Shown: positions 1-6,423 of the stretch, piece after piece
Numbering within the stretch: the first letter of the stretch is position 1
Layout of the letters: each line of letters begins with the position of its first letter
Source of the DNA: Oscillospiraceae bacterium
GTDB lineage: Bacteria > Bacillota_A > Clostridia > Oscillospirales > Oscillospiraceae
Direction of reading: 5' to 3'
NCBI GenBank assembly: GCA_017939025.1
Contig: JAGBAI010000025.1
Location: 1 to 9,669, forward strand
DNA length: 9,669 bases
Position numbers and translations under genes: made by a program
The notes under the pieces: generated by a model
Databases searched by the model: none
The model's input: the letters and a program-made list of their open reading frames with translations, nothing else
What the model was told of the DNA's origin: nothing

Positions 1-46
1 GATATTCCGGGCAGATAAGCATATCTGGAAGTTGGAAAAGAAATAA
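1..46 (+). CDS. Possible C-terminal tail of an upstream gene (partial)
   Basis: Reading from base 2, an open frame gives about 14 codons ending in Lys-Leu-Glu-Lys-Lys and a TAA stop at 44-46. Five bases later comes the A-rich flank of a hairpin that would work as a terminator for a rightward gene. A charged, lysine-rich tail followed closely by a terminator is what the end of a real gene looks like, but 14 codons are far too few to identify a product. The alternative is that this stretch is non-coding and the frame is chance. Confidence 0.35.
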   Translation, partial: IFRADKHIWKLEKK

Positions 47-50
47 TCCT

Positions 51-103
51 AAAACAAAAATAAGCGATACCTGGTTAACAAAACCAAGTATCGCTTATCT
101 TTT
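51..103. terminator. Bidirectional intrinsic terminator between convergent genes
   Basis: The left arm at 61-76 pairs with 82-97: ten perfect base pairs (TAAGCGATAC with GTATCGCTTA), one C/A mismatch, five more pairs, and a five-base loop. Read leftward (lysA transcript), the hairpin is followed by TTTTTGTTTT (positions 60-51). Read rightward, it is followed by ATCTTTTG. It therefore fits as the lysA terminator, about 90 bases past its stop codon, and as the terminator of the gene entering from the left edge. Confidence 0.85.
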
Positions 104-188
104 GCTGTTGCACCCTGTTTGGCAGCTACCCTATGTCAGTAATTTTCATACTGTCTTATTGGAAGCTGCCCTTCCCGTCCCCTTTTAA

Positions 189-1457
189 TTATTCGCCAAA
201 GTTGAATTCCGTGCAGTCCAGCGTTGCAAAATAGTCGCTGGGCTTTTCAGCACGGCGGATCAGCTGGAAGGAGCCATCCTCCTTCAGCAGCACCTCTGCG
301 CTGCGGAGCTTACCGTTGTAGTTGTAGCCCATGGAATAGCCGTGGGCACCGGTATCATGGATGCACAGAATATCGCCGATGTCAATTTCCGGCAGACTGC
401 GCTCAATGGCAAACTTGTCGTTATTTTCACACAGGCCGCCGGTAACATCGTAAACATGATCCAGGATGGCATCCTCCTTGCCCAGAACGGTGATGTGGTG
501 GTACGCACCGTACATGGCAGGACGCATCAGATCCGCAGCACAGGCATCCAGGCCCACATACTCCCGGTAAATATGCTTCTGATGCAGGACCGTAGAAATC
601 AGATGACCGTAGGGAGCCAGCATGAACCGGCCCAACTCCGTGAAAATGGCGATATCGTCCATACCCTGGGGCTTCAGGATCTCGTCATACTTCTGGCGGA
701 CACCTTCACCGATGAAGGCAATGTTGCTGGCAGGCTGCTCGGGCCGGTAGTCCACGCCCACGCCGCCGGACAGGTTGATGAAGGAGAAGTGGCAGCCGGT
801 AGCGTTGCGCAGCCGGACAGCCAGCCGGAACAGCTGACTGGCCAGCTCGGGATAGTAGCCGTTGGCAGTGGTGTTGGAGGCCAGGAAAGCGTGGATACCA
901 AAGTGCTTGGTGCCCAGCTTCATCAGACGGTTAATGGCACCGGCCATCTGGTCTTCCGTCATGCCGTACTTGGCATCCCGGGGCATGTCCATAATGGTGT
1001 TGCCCAGAGAGAAGGATCCGCCGGGATTAAAACGCAGGCAGACCGTCTCCGGCACCTTACCATCGGCGATCCGGGCCAGGAATTCCACATGGGTAGCATC
1101 GTCCAGGTTGATGTAGGCACCCATCTCGTAGGCCTTGCGCATATCCTTCTCCGGAGTCACGTTGGAGGAGAACATCACATCGTGGCCGGTATTGCCCACA
1201 GCCTCAGCCATCAGCAATTCGGTATAGCTGGCACAGTCGCAGCCGCAGCCCTCTTCCTTCAAAACCTTCAGAATATAAGGGTTGGGCGTAGCTTTCACTG
1301 CAAAGTATTCCCGGAAGCCCTTGTTCCAGGAAAAGGCCGCTTTCAGTGCCCGGGCATTTGCCCGGATACCGGCCTCATCATAAATATGGAAAGGAGTGGG
1401 GATCTGGGCAGCGATCTCTTTGGCCTTTTCCAGAGTAATAAAAGGTGTCTTTTTCAT
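189..1457 (-). CDS. lysA: Diaminopimelate decarboxylase (PLP-dependent, lysine biosynthesis)
   Basis: This enzyme would remove CO2 from meso-diaminopimelate to make L-lysine, the last step of the pathway, in the cytoplasm. The 422-residue protein has the fold-type III PLP decarboxylase layout. A YFAVKATPNP motif carries the likely PLP lysine (K55), followed by a barrel with GIHA (H189 region), a Gly-rich NLSGGVGVDY phosphate-binding loop (228-237) and TELGR (274-278). The C-terminal domain contains C343-E344 and DTGAHGYSMGYNYNG (368-382). The length is normal. Several motifs differ from textbook LysA: HAFLAS replaces HAHIGS, ELGR replaces EPGR, and CENND replaces CESGD. This suggests a divergent subfamily. 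I chose the ATG at 1457. A TTG seven codons upstream is in frame, but the GAGG ribosome binding site (1472-1469) lies between the two. A lysine riboswitch in the leader independently supports a lysine-pathway role and argues against related PLP decarboxylases for arginine or carboxynorspermidine. Confidence 0.88.
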   Translation of the reverse strand: MKKTPFITLEKAKEIAAQIPTPFHIYDEAGIRANARALKAAFSWNKGFREYFAVKATPNPYILKVLKEEGCGCDCASYTELLMAEAVGNTGHDVMFSSNVTPEKDMRKAYEMGAYINLDDATHVEFLARIADGKVPETVCLRFNPGGSFSLGNTIMDMPRDAKYGMTEDQMAGAINRLMKLGTKHFGIHAFLASNTTANGYYPELASQLFRLAVRLRNATGCHFSFINLSGGVGVDYRPEQPASNIAFIGEGVRQKYDEILKPQGMDDIAIFTELGRFMLAPYGHLISTVLHQKHIYREYVGLDACAADLMRPAMYGAYHHITVLGKEDAILDHVYDVTGGLCENNDKFAIERSLPEIDIGDILCIHDTGAHGYSMGYNYNGKLRSAEVLLKEDGSFQLIRRAEKPSDYFATLDCTEFNFGE

Positions 1458-1486
1458 ATTTCTCGTTTCCTCTCTCAAAATCCCGA

Positions 1487-1596
1487 GTCATTGCGGGCCA
1501 GCGCGCACGCAGGCGTGGCAATTTTCCGGTCAATGGCAGTCTGTTTAAACATCCAGGAGATTGCCGCGCCGGGCAATACCTTCTCCTCGCAATGAC
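1487..1596. repeat. 110-bp palindromic, MITE-like repeat in the lysA leader
   Basis: Perfect 9-bp terminal inverted repeats, GTCATTGCG (1487-1495) and CGCAATGAC (1588-1596), bound the element. A nested inverted pair lies inside, GGCGTGGCAAT (1512-1522) with ATTGCCGCGCC (1560-1570), with a single wobble. Near the centre is the palindrome GTTTAAAC. The whole segment can fold into a long imperfect hairpin and encodes nothing convincing. Repeats with GTCATTGCGAGG-type ends are scattered in many bacterial genomes, so I read this as a non-autonomous mobile or REP-like element. No clear target duplication is visible. It sits between the lysA attenuator and the lysA ribosome binding site. Confidence 0.7.
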
Positions 1597-1598
1597 AG

Positions 1599-1625
1599 AA
1601 AAAAGCCCCGTGCAGGGCACAGGGC
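1599..1625 (-). terminator. Attenuator terminator of the lysA leader
   Basis: On the minus strand GCCCTGTGC (1625-1617) pairs with GCACGGGGC (1613-1605) around a three-base loop. That makes nine pairs including one G-T wobble, followed directly by six T residues (1604-1599). It lies 20 bases after the end of the riboswitch aptamer and about 140 bases before the lysA start codon. This is where the expression platform of a transcription-terminating riboswitch belongs. Lysine binding is expected to favour this hairpin and stop transcription before lysA. Confidence 0.88.
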
Positions 1626-1645
1626 AAACCAGATGGTGTTCCCCC

Positions 1646-1812
1646 GGCAGCACAACATCCCTCTCGGATGACAGTCCTGCACATATTCTGCACAGTCCCA
1701 GGAAAAGCCCCTTTGGCACAGGGCAAATCCTTCGGCGCACTTCCCTTTCCCCTCCCGGCAATTGCCAAACCGGGAACGTACTGATGAAGGGCGCGACCTC
1801 AGCCGTGTTACC
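1646..1812 (-). ncRNA. Lysine riboswitch aptamer (L box) controlling lysA
   Basis: The 167-nt segment carries the conserved L-box blocks in the right order on the minus strand: GAGGTCGCG (1800-1792), ATCAGTAC (1785-1778), GGGGAAAGGG, GCGCCGAAGG (1738-1729), CTGGG (1701-1697) and CTGTCA just before a CATCC/GGATG hairpin (1670-1656). P1 forms from GGTAACAC (1812-1805) and GTGCTGCC (1653-1646) with one mismatch. P2 forms from GGTCGCGC (1798-1791) and GTGCGCC (1740-1734) with a bulged T. The five-way-junction architecture fits the known lysine riboswitch class, which switches off lysine biosynthesis or uptake genes when lysine is abundant. The downstream terminator and the lysA gene complete the picture. 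A T-box was considered, but no AGGGTGG-type motif is present. Confidence 0.9.
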
Positions 1813-1817
1813 CGTAG

Positions 1818-1846
1818 ATTGTATTCTATTCGCGGACATTTGTCAA
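1818..1846 (-). promoter_or_regulatory. lysA promoter (sigma-A type)
   Basis: On the minus strand a perfect TTGACA (1846-1841) is separated by 17 bases from TACAAT (1823-1818). The predicted start is at about 1812, exactly where the 5' strand of the riboswitch P1 helix begins. The riboswitch is therefore the first thing transcribed, and the whole lysA leader is about 355 nt long. Confidence 0.88.
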
Positions 1847-1937
1847 CCCCAAAGTAGACTCTCCCACCAGTAGAGTTTCATTTTCTCCACATAAGAGAGT
1901 CCCCAGGACTGCAGTAGGGTTATTTTTGTGAATTTTG

Positions 1938-1946
1938 TGCTATAGT
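1938..1946 (+). promoter_or_regulatory. Extended -10 promoter of the hemolysin III gene
   Basis: TGC-TATAGT (TG at 1938-1939, -10 at 1941-1946) is an extended -10 element. No good -35 is seen 17 bases upstream. Transcription would start near 1953, giving a leader of about 26 bases. It is oriented away from the lysA promoter, and the two are about 95 bases apart. Confidence 0.55.
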
Positions 1947-1978
1947 GAGTGTATCCCAATTCAAGAAAGGCGATTCCC

Positions 1979-2650
1979 ATGAAACGTACCAAATTATCTG
2001 ACCGGAAGCTCCCGGACTACACTCGGGGCGAAGAGCTGATGAATATGATCACCCACATTGTTGGCGGAGGCCTCGGTGTTGTGGTTCTGCTGACCTGTGT
2101 GATCCGTGCTGCGCTAAACGACAATTTTTACGGTATTCTCAGCTGCACCATCTACGGCACCACCTTTATTACCATGTTCACCATTTCCAGTGTTTACCAC
2201 GGTCTGAAGGCCGGTATCGGCAAAAAGGTTCTGCAGGTCATCGACCACTGCACCATCTATTTTCTCATTGCCGGTACTTATACCCCCGCAGTACTGTCTG
2301 CTATCCGGCCGGTCTATCCGGTTCTTGGCTGGAGCCTCTTTGGCTTTGAATGGGCGCTGGCCCTGTTGGCTGCCACACTGACTGCCATTGATCTGAAAAA
2401 ATACAATGTCTTTTCCATGATCTGCTACATCGGGATGGGCTGGGCTGTGATCCCCTTCTGGCGGCAGGTGATGGAAACCATGACTTTACCCGGCTTTTTG
2501 CTGCTGTTGTCCGGCGGTATTGCCTACACCATCGGCTCTGTCCTCTATGGCCTTGGCAAAAAACGCAAATGGATGCACTCCACCTTTCACATCTTCGTGG
2601 TACTGGGAGCCGTTCTGCAATATTTCGCCGTGCTGTTTTATGCGATATAA
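1979..2650 (+). CDS. Hemolysin III / PAQR-family membrane protein
   Basis: This is a 223-residue integral membrane protein with about seven hydrophobic segments, the usual size and topology of bacterial hemolysin III (YqfA/YplQ-like) members of the PAQR superfamily. The family's metal-site residues are all visible: H74 in SSVYH, D89 in IDHCTIYF, and the HxxxH pair H200/H204 in HSTFHIFVVLGA. Known PAQR proteins bind zinc and some act as lipid hydrolases. In bacteria the real role is poorly defined and haemolysis has been shown only for a few members. The histidine usually following the last GSxxHF block is replaced by glutamine (Q214), which is not a metal ligand. The ATG at 1979 is preferred over the in-frame GTG at 1949 because AGAAAGG sits eight bases before it and the GTG overlaps the promoter. 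It is a single gene with its own promoter; no clear terminator follows it. Confidence 0.9.
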   Translation: MKRTKLSDRKLPDYTRGEELMNMITHIVGGGLGVVVLLTCVIRAALNDNFYGILSCTIYGTTFITMFTISSVYHGLKAGIGKKVLQVIDHCTIYFLIAGTYTPAVLSAIRPVYPVLGWSLFGFEWALALLAATLTAIDLKKYNVFSMICYIGMGWAVIPFWRQVMETMTLPGFLLLLSGGIAYTIGSVLYGLGKKRKWMHSTFHIFVVLGAVLQYFAVLFYAI

Positions 2651-2761
2651 ATAAAATATTTACCGTTTATATTCCAGATCCGGTCATATCTTACAAATTC
2701 CATACATTCATTTTGTGTGTCTTTCAGGTGCCTCTTTACCGTATCTTGGTTCCTTCTGTAC

Positions 2762-2767
2762 TATAAT
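2762..2767 (+). promoter_or_regulatory. -10 box for cstA copy 1
   Basis: A perfect TATAAT lies 65 bases before the cstA copy 1 start codon, but no convincing -35 stands 16-18 bases upstream. The promoter may need an activator or rely on the -10 alone. A small GGTG-TTCT-CACC hairpin (2783-2794) follows, starting 15 bases after the -10 box. Confidence 0.5.
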
Positions 2768-2832
2768 TGGTTTATCCAGAGAGGTGTTCTCACCACCCCA
2801 AGGGAGAAACAATTTATAAGAGGAGGAAAACT

Positions 2833-4278
2833 ATGATTACTTTCATCGCTGCAGTCGCAATCCTGCTGATCGGCTTTGTCTTCTACGGCAAATATGTGGA
2901 CAATGTCTTCGGCCCCGATGATCGTGAAACCCCTGCAGTCGCCATCAATGACGGTGTCGACTTTGTCCCCATGAAGAGCTGGCGGATTTTCCTGATCCAG
3001 CTGCTGAACATCGCAGGTCTGGGTCCCATTTTCGGTGCTCTGAACGGTGCTCTGTTTGGCCCCATCGTTTACCTGTGGATCGTCTTCGGTACTATTTTCG
3101 CCGGTGCTGTCCATGACTACTTCTCCGGTATGGTTTCCATGCGTCATAACGGTGCCTCCATTTCCGAGATCACCGGTATCTACCTGGGCAAGACCATGCT
3201 GACGGTCATGCGTGTATTCTCCGTCATCCTGCTGGTCATGGTCGGTGTCGTGTTCTCCAAGGGCCCCGCTGGCCTGCTGGCTATGCTGACTCCCGAGGCT
3301 CTGGATGCCAACTTCTGGCTGTGGGTCATCATCATTTACTACTTCATCGCCACCTTCGTTCCCATTGATGCCGTCATCGGCAAGATTTATCCCCTGTTCG
3401 GCTTCTGCCTGCTGTTCATGGCCTTCGGTGTCGCCGGTGTCCTGCTGTTCTCCGGCAACTATGAGATGCCCGAACTGTGGAACAACTTCGGCAACTTCCA
3501 TGCCAAGGGCACCAATGTCTGGCCCTTCATGTTCCTGACCGTGGCCTGCGGCGCCATCTCCGGCTTCCACGCCACCCAGTCCCCCATGATGGCCCGCTGC
3601 TGCACCAGTGAAAAGCAGGGCCACAAGATCTTCTACGGCGCCATGGTCGCTGAAGGCATCATCGCTCTGGTTTGGGCTGCTGCCGGTGTTTCCTTCTACG
3701 AGGATTCCCAGGCTCTGCTGGAAGCAGGCGCAGGCGTCAACGCCGTTGTCTTTGAAATCTGCAACACCACCATGGGCAAGATCGGCGGCGTTCTGGCTAT
3801 GCTGGGCGTTATTGCATGCCCCATCACCTCCGGTGATACCGCTTACCGCTCCGCCCGTCTGACCATCTCTGACTGGTTCGGCATCGACCAGAACAACTGG
3901 AAGAAGCGTCTGGCCCTGACCGCGCCCATCCTGGGCATCGGCGCTCTGATCTGCCAGATCGACTACTCCATCATCTGGCGTTACTTCACCTGGGCAAACC
4001 AGACCCTGGCTATGATCGCTCTGTGGGCAGCTGCCATGTACCTGTCCGAGAACAAGAAGAACCACTGGATCTGCACCATCCCCGCCACCTTCATGTCCGC
4101 TGTCTCCATGACCTACTTCATTGCAGCTCCCGAGTGCCTGGGTCTGCTGTGGACTCCCATGGGCATCGGCTATGAAACCTACTACCCCATCGCTCTGGTG
4201 GGCGGCGCCATCCTGGCAGTGCTGTTCCTGGGCATCTTCCTCAAGACCGCCAAGAAGCACGAAGGTATCGTCAGATAA
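2833..4278 (+). CDS. cstA: CstA-family carrier (carbon starvation protein A type), copy 1
   Basis: This is a 481-residue inner-membrane carrier, hydrophobic over most of its length. Family signatures are an early FGPDDRETPA (26-35), WRIFLIQLLNIAGLGP (50-65), GAVHDYFSGMVSMRHNG (91-107), a GFHATQSPMMARCC block and ACPITSGDTAYRSARLT. The family includes E. coli CstA (peptide uptake in starvation) and BtsT/YjiY (pyruvate-proton symport). Those are about 700 residues, while this is the shorter form known from anaerobes. The substrate cannot be read from sequence; peptides, pyruvate or related small acids are the candidates. AGGAGG (2821-2826) stands six bases before the ATG at 2833, so the 22-codon in-frame extension upstream is not used. 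Codon choice is strongly biased (CTG, ATC, GGC, AAG), suggesting high expression. The product is clearly paralogous to the facing gene at 4733-6181: by hand alignment 40 of the first 60 residues are identical. Confidence 0.9.
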   Translation: MITFIAAVAILLIGFVFYGKYVDNVFGPDDRETPAVAINDGVDFVPMKSWRIFLIQLLNIAGLGPIFGALNGALFGPIVYLWIVFGTIFAGAVHDYFSGMVSMRHNGASISEITGIYLGKTMLTVMRVFSVILLVMVGVVFSKGPAGLLAMLTPEALDANFWLWVIIIYYFIATFVPIDAVIGKIYPLFGFCLLFMAFGVAGVLLFSGNYEMPELWNNFGNFHAKGTNVWPFMFLTVACGAISGFHATQSPMMARCCTSEKQGHKIFYGAMVAEGIIALVWAAAGVSFYEDSQALLEAGAGVNAVVFEICNTTMGKIGGVLAMLGVIACPITSGDTAYRSARLTISDWFGIDQNNWKKRLALTAPILGIGALICQIDYSIIWRYFTWANQTLAMIALWAAAMYLSENKKNHWICTIPATFMSAVSMTYFIAAPECLGLLWTPMGIGYETYYPIALVGGAILAVLFLGIFLKTAKKHEGIVR

Positions 4279-4300
4279 ACGTTATCCATAAACGAATTCA

Positions 4301-4330
4301 GCCCCGCAGTCAAATGACTGCGGGGCTTTT
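4301..4330 (+). terminator. Intrinsic terminator after cstA copy 1
   Basis: GCCCCGCAGTCA (4301-4312) and TGACTGCGGGGC (4315-4326) form a perfect 12-bp stem with a two-base gap, followed by TTTT. It lies 22 bases after the cstA copy 1 stop. In the opposite direction there is no T-tract next to the stem, so it is a poor terminator for the leftward genes, although the hairpin may stabilise their 3' end. Confidence 0.9.
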
Positions 4331-4348
4331 CAATTGGATTCAGAATAT

Positions 4349-4711
4349 TCAGACCTTGCCCACCGGAATCTTCGTCTTTGTCCGGAAGTCCTCCAGCAGC
4401 GCATCCAGATGTTCTTCATGGGTCATGCGGAAAGCCTTTTCCTTGCCGTCATAACGGACAACAAGATAACACAAGGTTCCATACATCTTCCCTTCAAAAG
4501 CACCCTTACTGACCGCCAGCCGCTTGAAAACCCGTTCGATGGCAGACAGCGGGATATACGCCATCCGGTCGCAGGCCAGGTATTCCACGTAAAGTGCCTT
4601 GTCTCCCAGGCCGAAACTTTCATATTCGGTACAGTATTTCTTATCTACCTTCAAAATATCAGCAGACAGTTTCTGCACAGACAGTGCTTTGGGTGGGATC
4701 AACATAGGCAT
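4349..4711 (-). CDS. Conserved-looking small protein of unknown function, downstream of cstA copy 2
   Basis: I do not recognise this 120-residue protein. It is soluble, with no signal peptide or membrane segment. The centre alternates short strand-like stretches (ALYVEYL, MAYIPLSAIERVFKR, LCYLVVRYDG) and the end is a charged helix (THEEHLDALLEDFRTKTK). The phrase YIPLSAIERV followed by a strand pair recalls small PH-like or membrane-associated beta domains, but that is only an impression. It starts 21 bases after the stop of cstA copy 2 on the same strand, so the two are almost certainly co-transcribed. Two ATGs, at 4711 and 4705, share one AAAGGA; the second has the better eight-base spacing and may be the true start. 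E. coli cstA and btsT are also followed by a small gene (ybdD, yjiX), but this protein is longer and unlike those. Confidence 0.8.
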   Translation of the reverse strand: MPMLIPPKALSVQKLSADILKVDKKYCTEYESFGLGDKALYVEYLACDRMAYIPLSAIERVFKRLAVSKGAFEGKMYGTLCYLVVRYDGKEKAFRMTHEEHLDALLEDFRTKTKIPVGKV

Positions 4712-4732
4712 TTTCCTTTCTAACGGTGAATC

Positions 4733-6181
4733 TTACTTGGCAGCCTTAGCAGCCTTGGGAGCCTTGACAACATACAGGGCGAACAGAGCCACAGCAATGC
4801 CGACACCCAGGTAGATGGCAATGGGCGGGAAGAAGGGGATGCCGCCCAGGTACAGGTTGGAGCTGAACACGAAGGACAGGGTAACAGCAGTCATGAAAGC
4901 TGCGGGGATGGCGCAGATCATGTCGTTCTTGCCCTCGTGACGCAGATAGAAGGCAGCGGTCCACAGGACGATGGCAGCCAGGATCTGGTTGGTGGAAGCG
5001 AAGTAGTTCCAGATAGCATTGTAGTCCAGCTGAGAAACGACAACGCCCAGACCCAGCAGAGGAATGGTAACGATCAGACGGTTCTTCACGCTCTTCTGAT
5101 CCAGCTTCAGAGCGTCAGCAACGGTCAGACGTGCAGAGCGGAATGCGGTGTCGCCGGAGGAGATGGGGCAAGCGATAACGCCCAGCATCGCCAGGATAGC
5201 GCCGAAGCCGCCCATGGTGGTGTAGCAAATGTCGTAAACGCAGGCAGCCTGGCCCATAGCCATAGCTTCCTTCAGGCCGGTCATCAGACCGCCCTCGATG
5301 TTGAACAGAGCGCAGGAGGCAGCAGCCCAAACCAGAGCGATGACACCTTCGCAGACCATGGCGCCGTAGAATACCATGTGAGACATCTTCTCACTCTTGC
5401 AGCAGCGGGCCATGATGGGGGACTGAGTGGAGTGGAAACCAGAGACAGCGCCGCAGGCCACGGAGATGAACATAGCGGGGAAAATGCCGGTTCCGGCGGG
5501 GTGCATGTTGCGCAGAGGCAGAATTTCGGGGATGGTATAGCCCTTGACGATGATGCCGACACCGACACCGATAGCCATGATGATCAGGCAGATACCGAAT
5601 ACGGGATACAGCTTACCAATGACCTTGTCAACAGACAGGAAGGTAGCGATAAAGAAGTAGATGAAGATAACAGTCAGCCAGAAGGTCTTGTTCAGCAGGA
5701 TGCCGCCGGCACCGGCTTCGCCGCACAGGTAGGTCAGCAGGCCGGAGGGGCCAACAGCGAACACGACGCCCACCATGAACAGCAGGATGGTGGAGAAGAC
5801 ACGCATGATCTGGCGCATGGTGTTACCCATGTACTGGCCGGTCATTTCGGGAACGGAAGCACCGGCATGACGCATGGACATGAAGCCGGAAGCGAAGTCA
5901 TGGACAGCACCGACGAAAATGGTACCGAAAGTGATCCACAGGAACACGCTGGGGCCCCACATTGCGCCGCCCACAGCACCCCAGATGGGGCCCAGGCCTG
6001 CAATGTTCAGCAGCTGGATCAGGAAGATCCGCCAGGTAGGCATAACGACGTAGTCGACGCCGTCTTCCATGGTGATCGCGGGAGTCTCGCGGTCATCGGG
6101 ACCGAACACGTTGGATACGAATTTGCCATAAATAAAGTATCCGCCGATCAGAATTGCCAGACATACAAAAAAGCTAATCAT
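4733..6181 (-). CDS. cstA: CstA-family carrier (carbon starvation protein A type), copy 2
   Basis: This is a 482-residue polytopic membrane protein of the same short CstA type as the gene at 2833-4278, with matching signatures: FGPDDRETPA (26-35), WRIFLIQLLNIAGLGP (50-65), GAVHDFASGFMSMRHAG (91-107), GFHSTQSPIMARCC and ACPISSGDTAFRSARLT. It probably imports peptides, pyruvate or a related carbon source with an ion gradient. The C-terminal tail is Lys/Ala-rich (KAPKAAKAAK), unlike copy 1. GAGGAGGG stands six bases before the ATG at 6181. It has a perfect consensus promoter and is the first gene of a likely two-gene unit with the unknown gene at 4349-4711. Codon use is as strongly biased as in copy 1. 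The facing orientation and protein-level divergence suggest an old duplication with inversion, or separate acquisition, and possibly different substrates or conditions of use. Confidence 0.9.
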   Translation of the reverse strand: MISFFVCLAILIGGYFIYGKFVSNVFGPDDRETPAITMEDGVDYVVMPTWRIFLIQLLNIAGLGPIWGAVGGAMWGPSVFLWITFGTIFVGAVHDFASGFMSMRHAGASVPEMTGQYMGNTMRQIMRVFSTILLFMVGVVFAVGPSGLLTYLCGEAGAGGILLNKTFWLTVIFIYFFIATFLSVDKVIGKLYPVFGICLIIMAIGVGVGIIVKGYTIPEILPLRNMHPAGTGIFPAMFISVACGAVSGFHSTQSPIMARCCKSEKMSHMVFYGAMVCEGVIALVWAAASCALFNIEGGLMTGLKEAMAMGQAACVYDICYTTMGGFGAILAMLGVIACPISSGDTAFRSARLTVADALKLDQKSVKNRLIVTIPLLGLGVVVSQLDYNAIWNYFASTNQILAAIVLWTAAFYLRHEGKNDMICAIPAAFMTAVTLSFVFSSNLYLGGIPFFPPIAIYLGVGIAVALFALYVVKAPKAAKAAK

Positions 6182-6206
6182 ACTACACCCTCCTCAAGAT
6201 ATAGAT

Positions 6207-6224
6207 GCTCCCTGGCGCGGGAGC
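6207..6224 (-). promoter_or_regulatory. Leader hairpin before cstA copy 2
   Basis: GCTCCC (6224-6219 on the minus strand) and GGGAGC (6212-6207) form a six-bp GC-rich stem with a six-base loop, ending about 14 bases before the GGAGGG ribosome binding site. No T-tract follows, so it is not a terminator. It may stabilise the mRNA 5' end or modulate translation. Confidence 0.45.
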
Positions 6225-6273
6225 CTGTGTAATTTGTACAGCTAAGGTGTTGGCGCACCCTGCTATGTTGTAC

Positions 6274-6302
6274 ATTATAACGCCCCGTTTCGTGAATGTC
6301 AA
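6274..6302 (-). promoter_or_regulatory. Perfect consensus promoter of cstA copy 2
   Basis: On the minus strand TTGACA (6302-6297) and TATAAT (6279-6274) are both perfect and 17 bases apart. The start would be near 6267, giving a leader of about 86 bases. Such a strong promoter implies high expression or the need for a repressor. I looked for a catabolite (cre-like) palindrome around it and saw none. A GGTG-N6-CACC hairpin (6259-6246) lies 14 bases past the -10 box. Confidence 0.92.
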
Positions 6303-6414
6303 CAATTCGGCAAAGATTTGTTAAAGAATTTTGCCGCATGTTAACCAGTATTTATTATCATTCATTTCTATTTCACACCAGCCGTTGATGCTGCTTTTCT
6401 TTTGCGAAATTATA

Positions 6415-6423
6415 TGTTATACT
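6415..6423 (+). promoter_or_regulatory. Extended -10 promoter of the aldo/keto reductase gene
   Basis: TGT-TATACT (TG at 6415-6416, -10 at 6418-6423) is an extended -10 element with only a weak T-rich -35. Transcription would begin near 6430, leaving a leader of about 14 bases that is almost all ribosome binding site (AGGAGG at 6432-6437). Confidence 0.6.

Noticed and set aside
121..170. Inverted repeat GGCAGCT / AGCTGCC in the lysA 3' region
   Set aside because: Seven bases with a 36-base spacer and no T-tract; the nearby strong hairpin at 61-97 explains termination better.
342..1595. Plus-strand open frame opposite lysA
   Set aside because: It has low-complexity composition, no recognisable motif, and runs across the lysA start and its leader repeat.
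1599..1812. T-box leader for lysA
   Set aside because: The region has the L-box conserved blocks and lacks the AGGGTGG-type T-box sequence.
1378..1873. Open frames of 97-153 codons on both strands across the lysA leader
   Set aside because: The region is explained by the riboswitch, terminator and repeat; the translations show no domain and no good start signals.
2761..4260. Long open frame on the minus strand opposite cstA copy 1 (about 500 codons)
   Set aside because: It is antisense to an unmistakable CstA protein, is rich in Gly, Asp, Gln and His with no membrane or domain pattern, and results from the strong codon bias of the real gene.
4937..6232. Long open frame on the plus strand opposite cstA copy 2 (about 430 codons)
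   Set aside because: It has the same odd composition and cause as the antisense frame over copy 1, with no plausible ribosome binding site.
6234..6274. Direct repeat TTGTACA at 6234-6240 and 6268-6274 around the cstA copy 2 start
   Set aside because: It is a short A/T-rich motif with no symmetry to suggest an operator; one copy merely abuts the -10 box.
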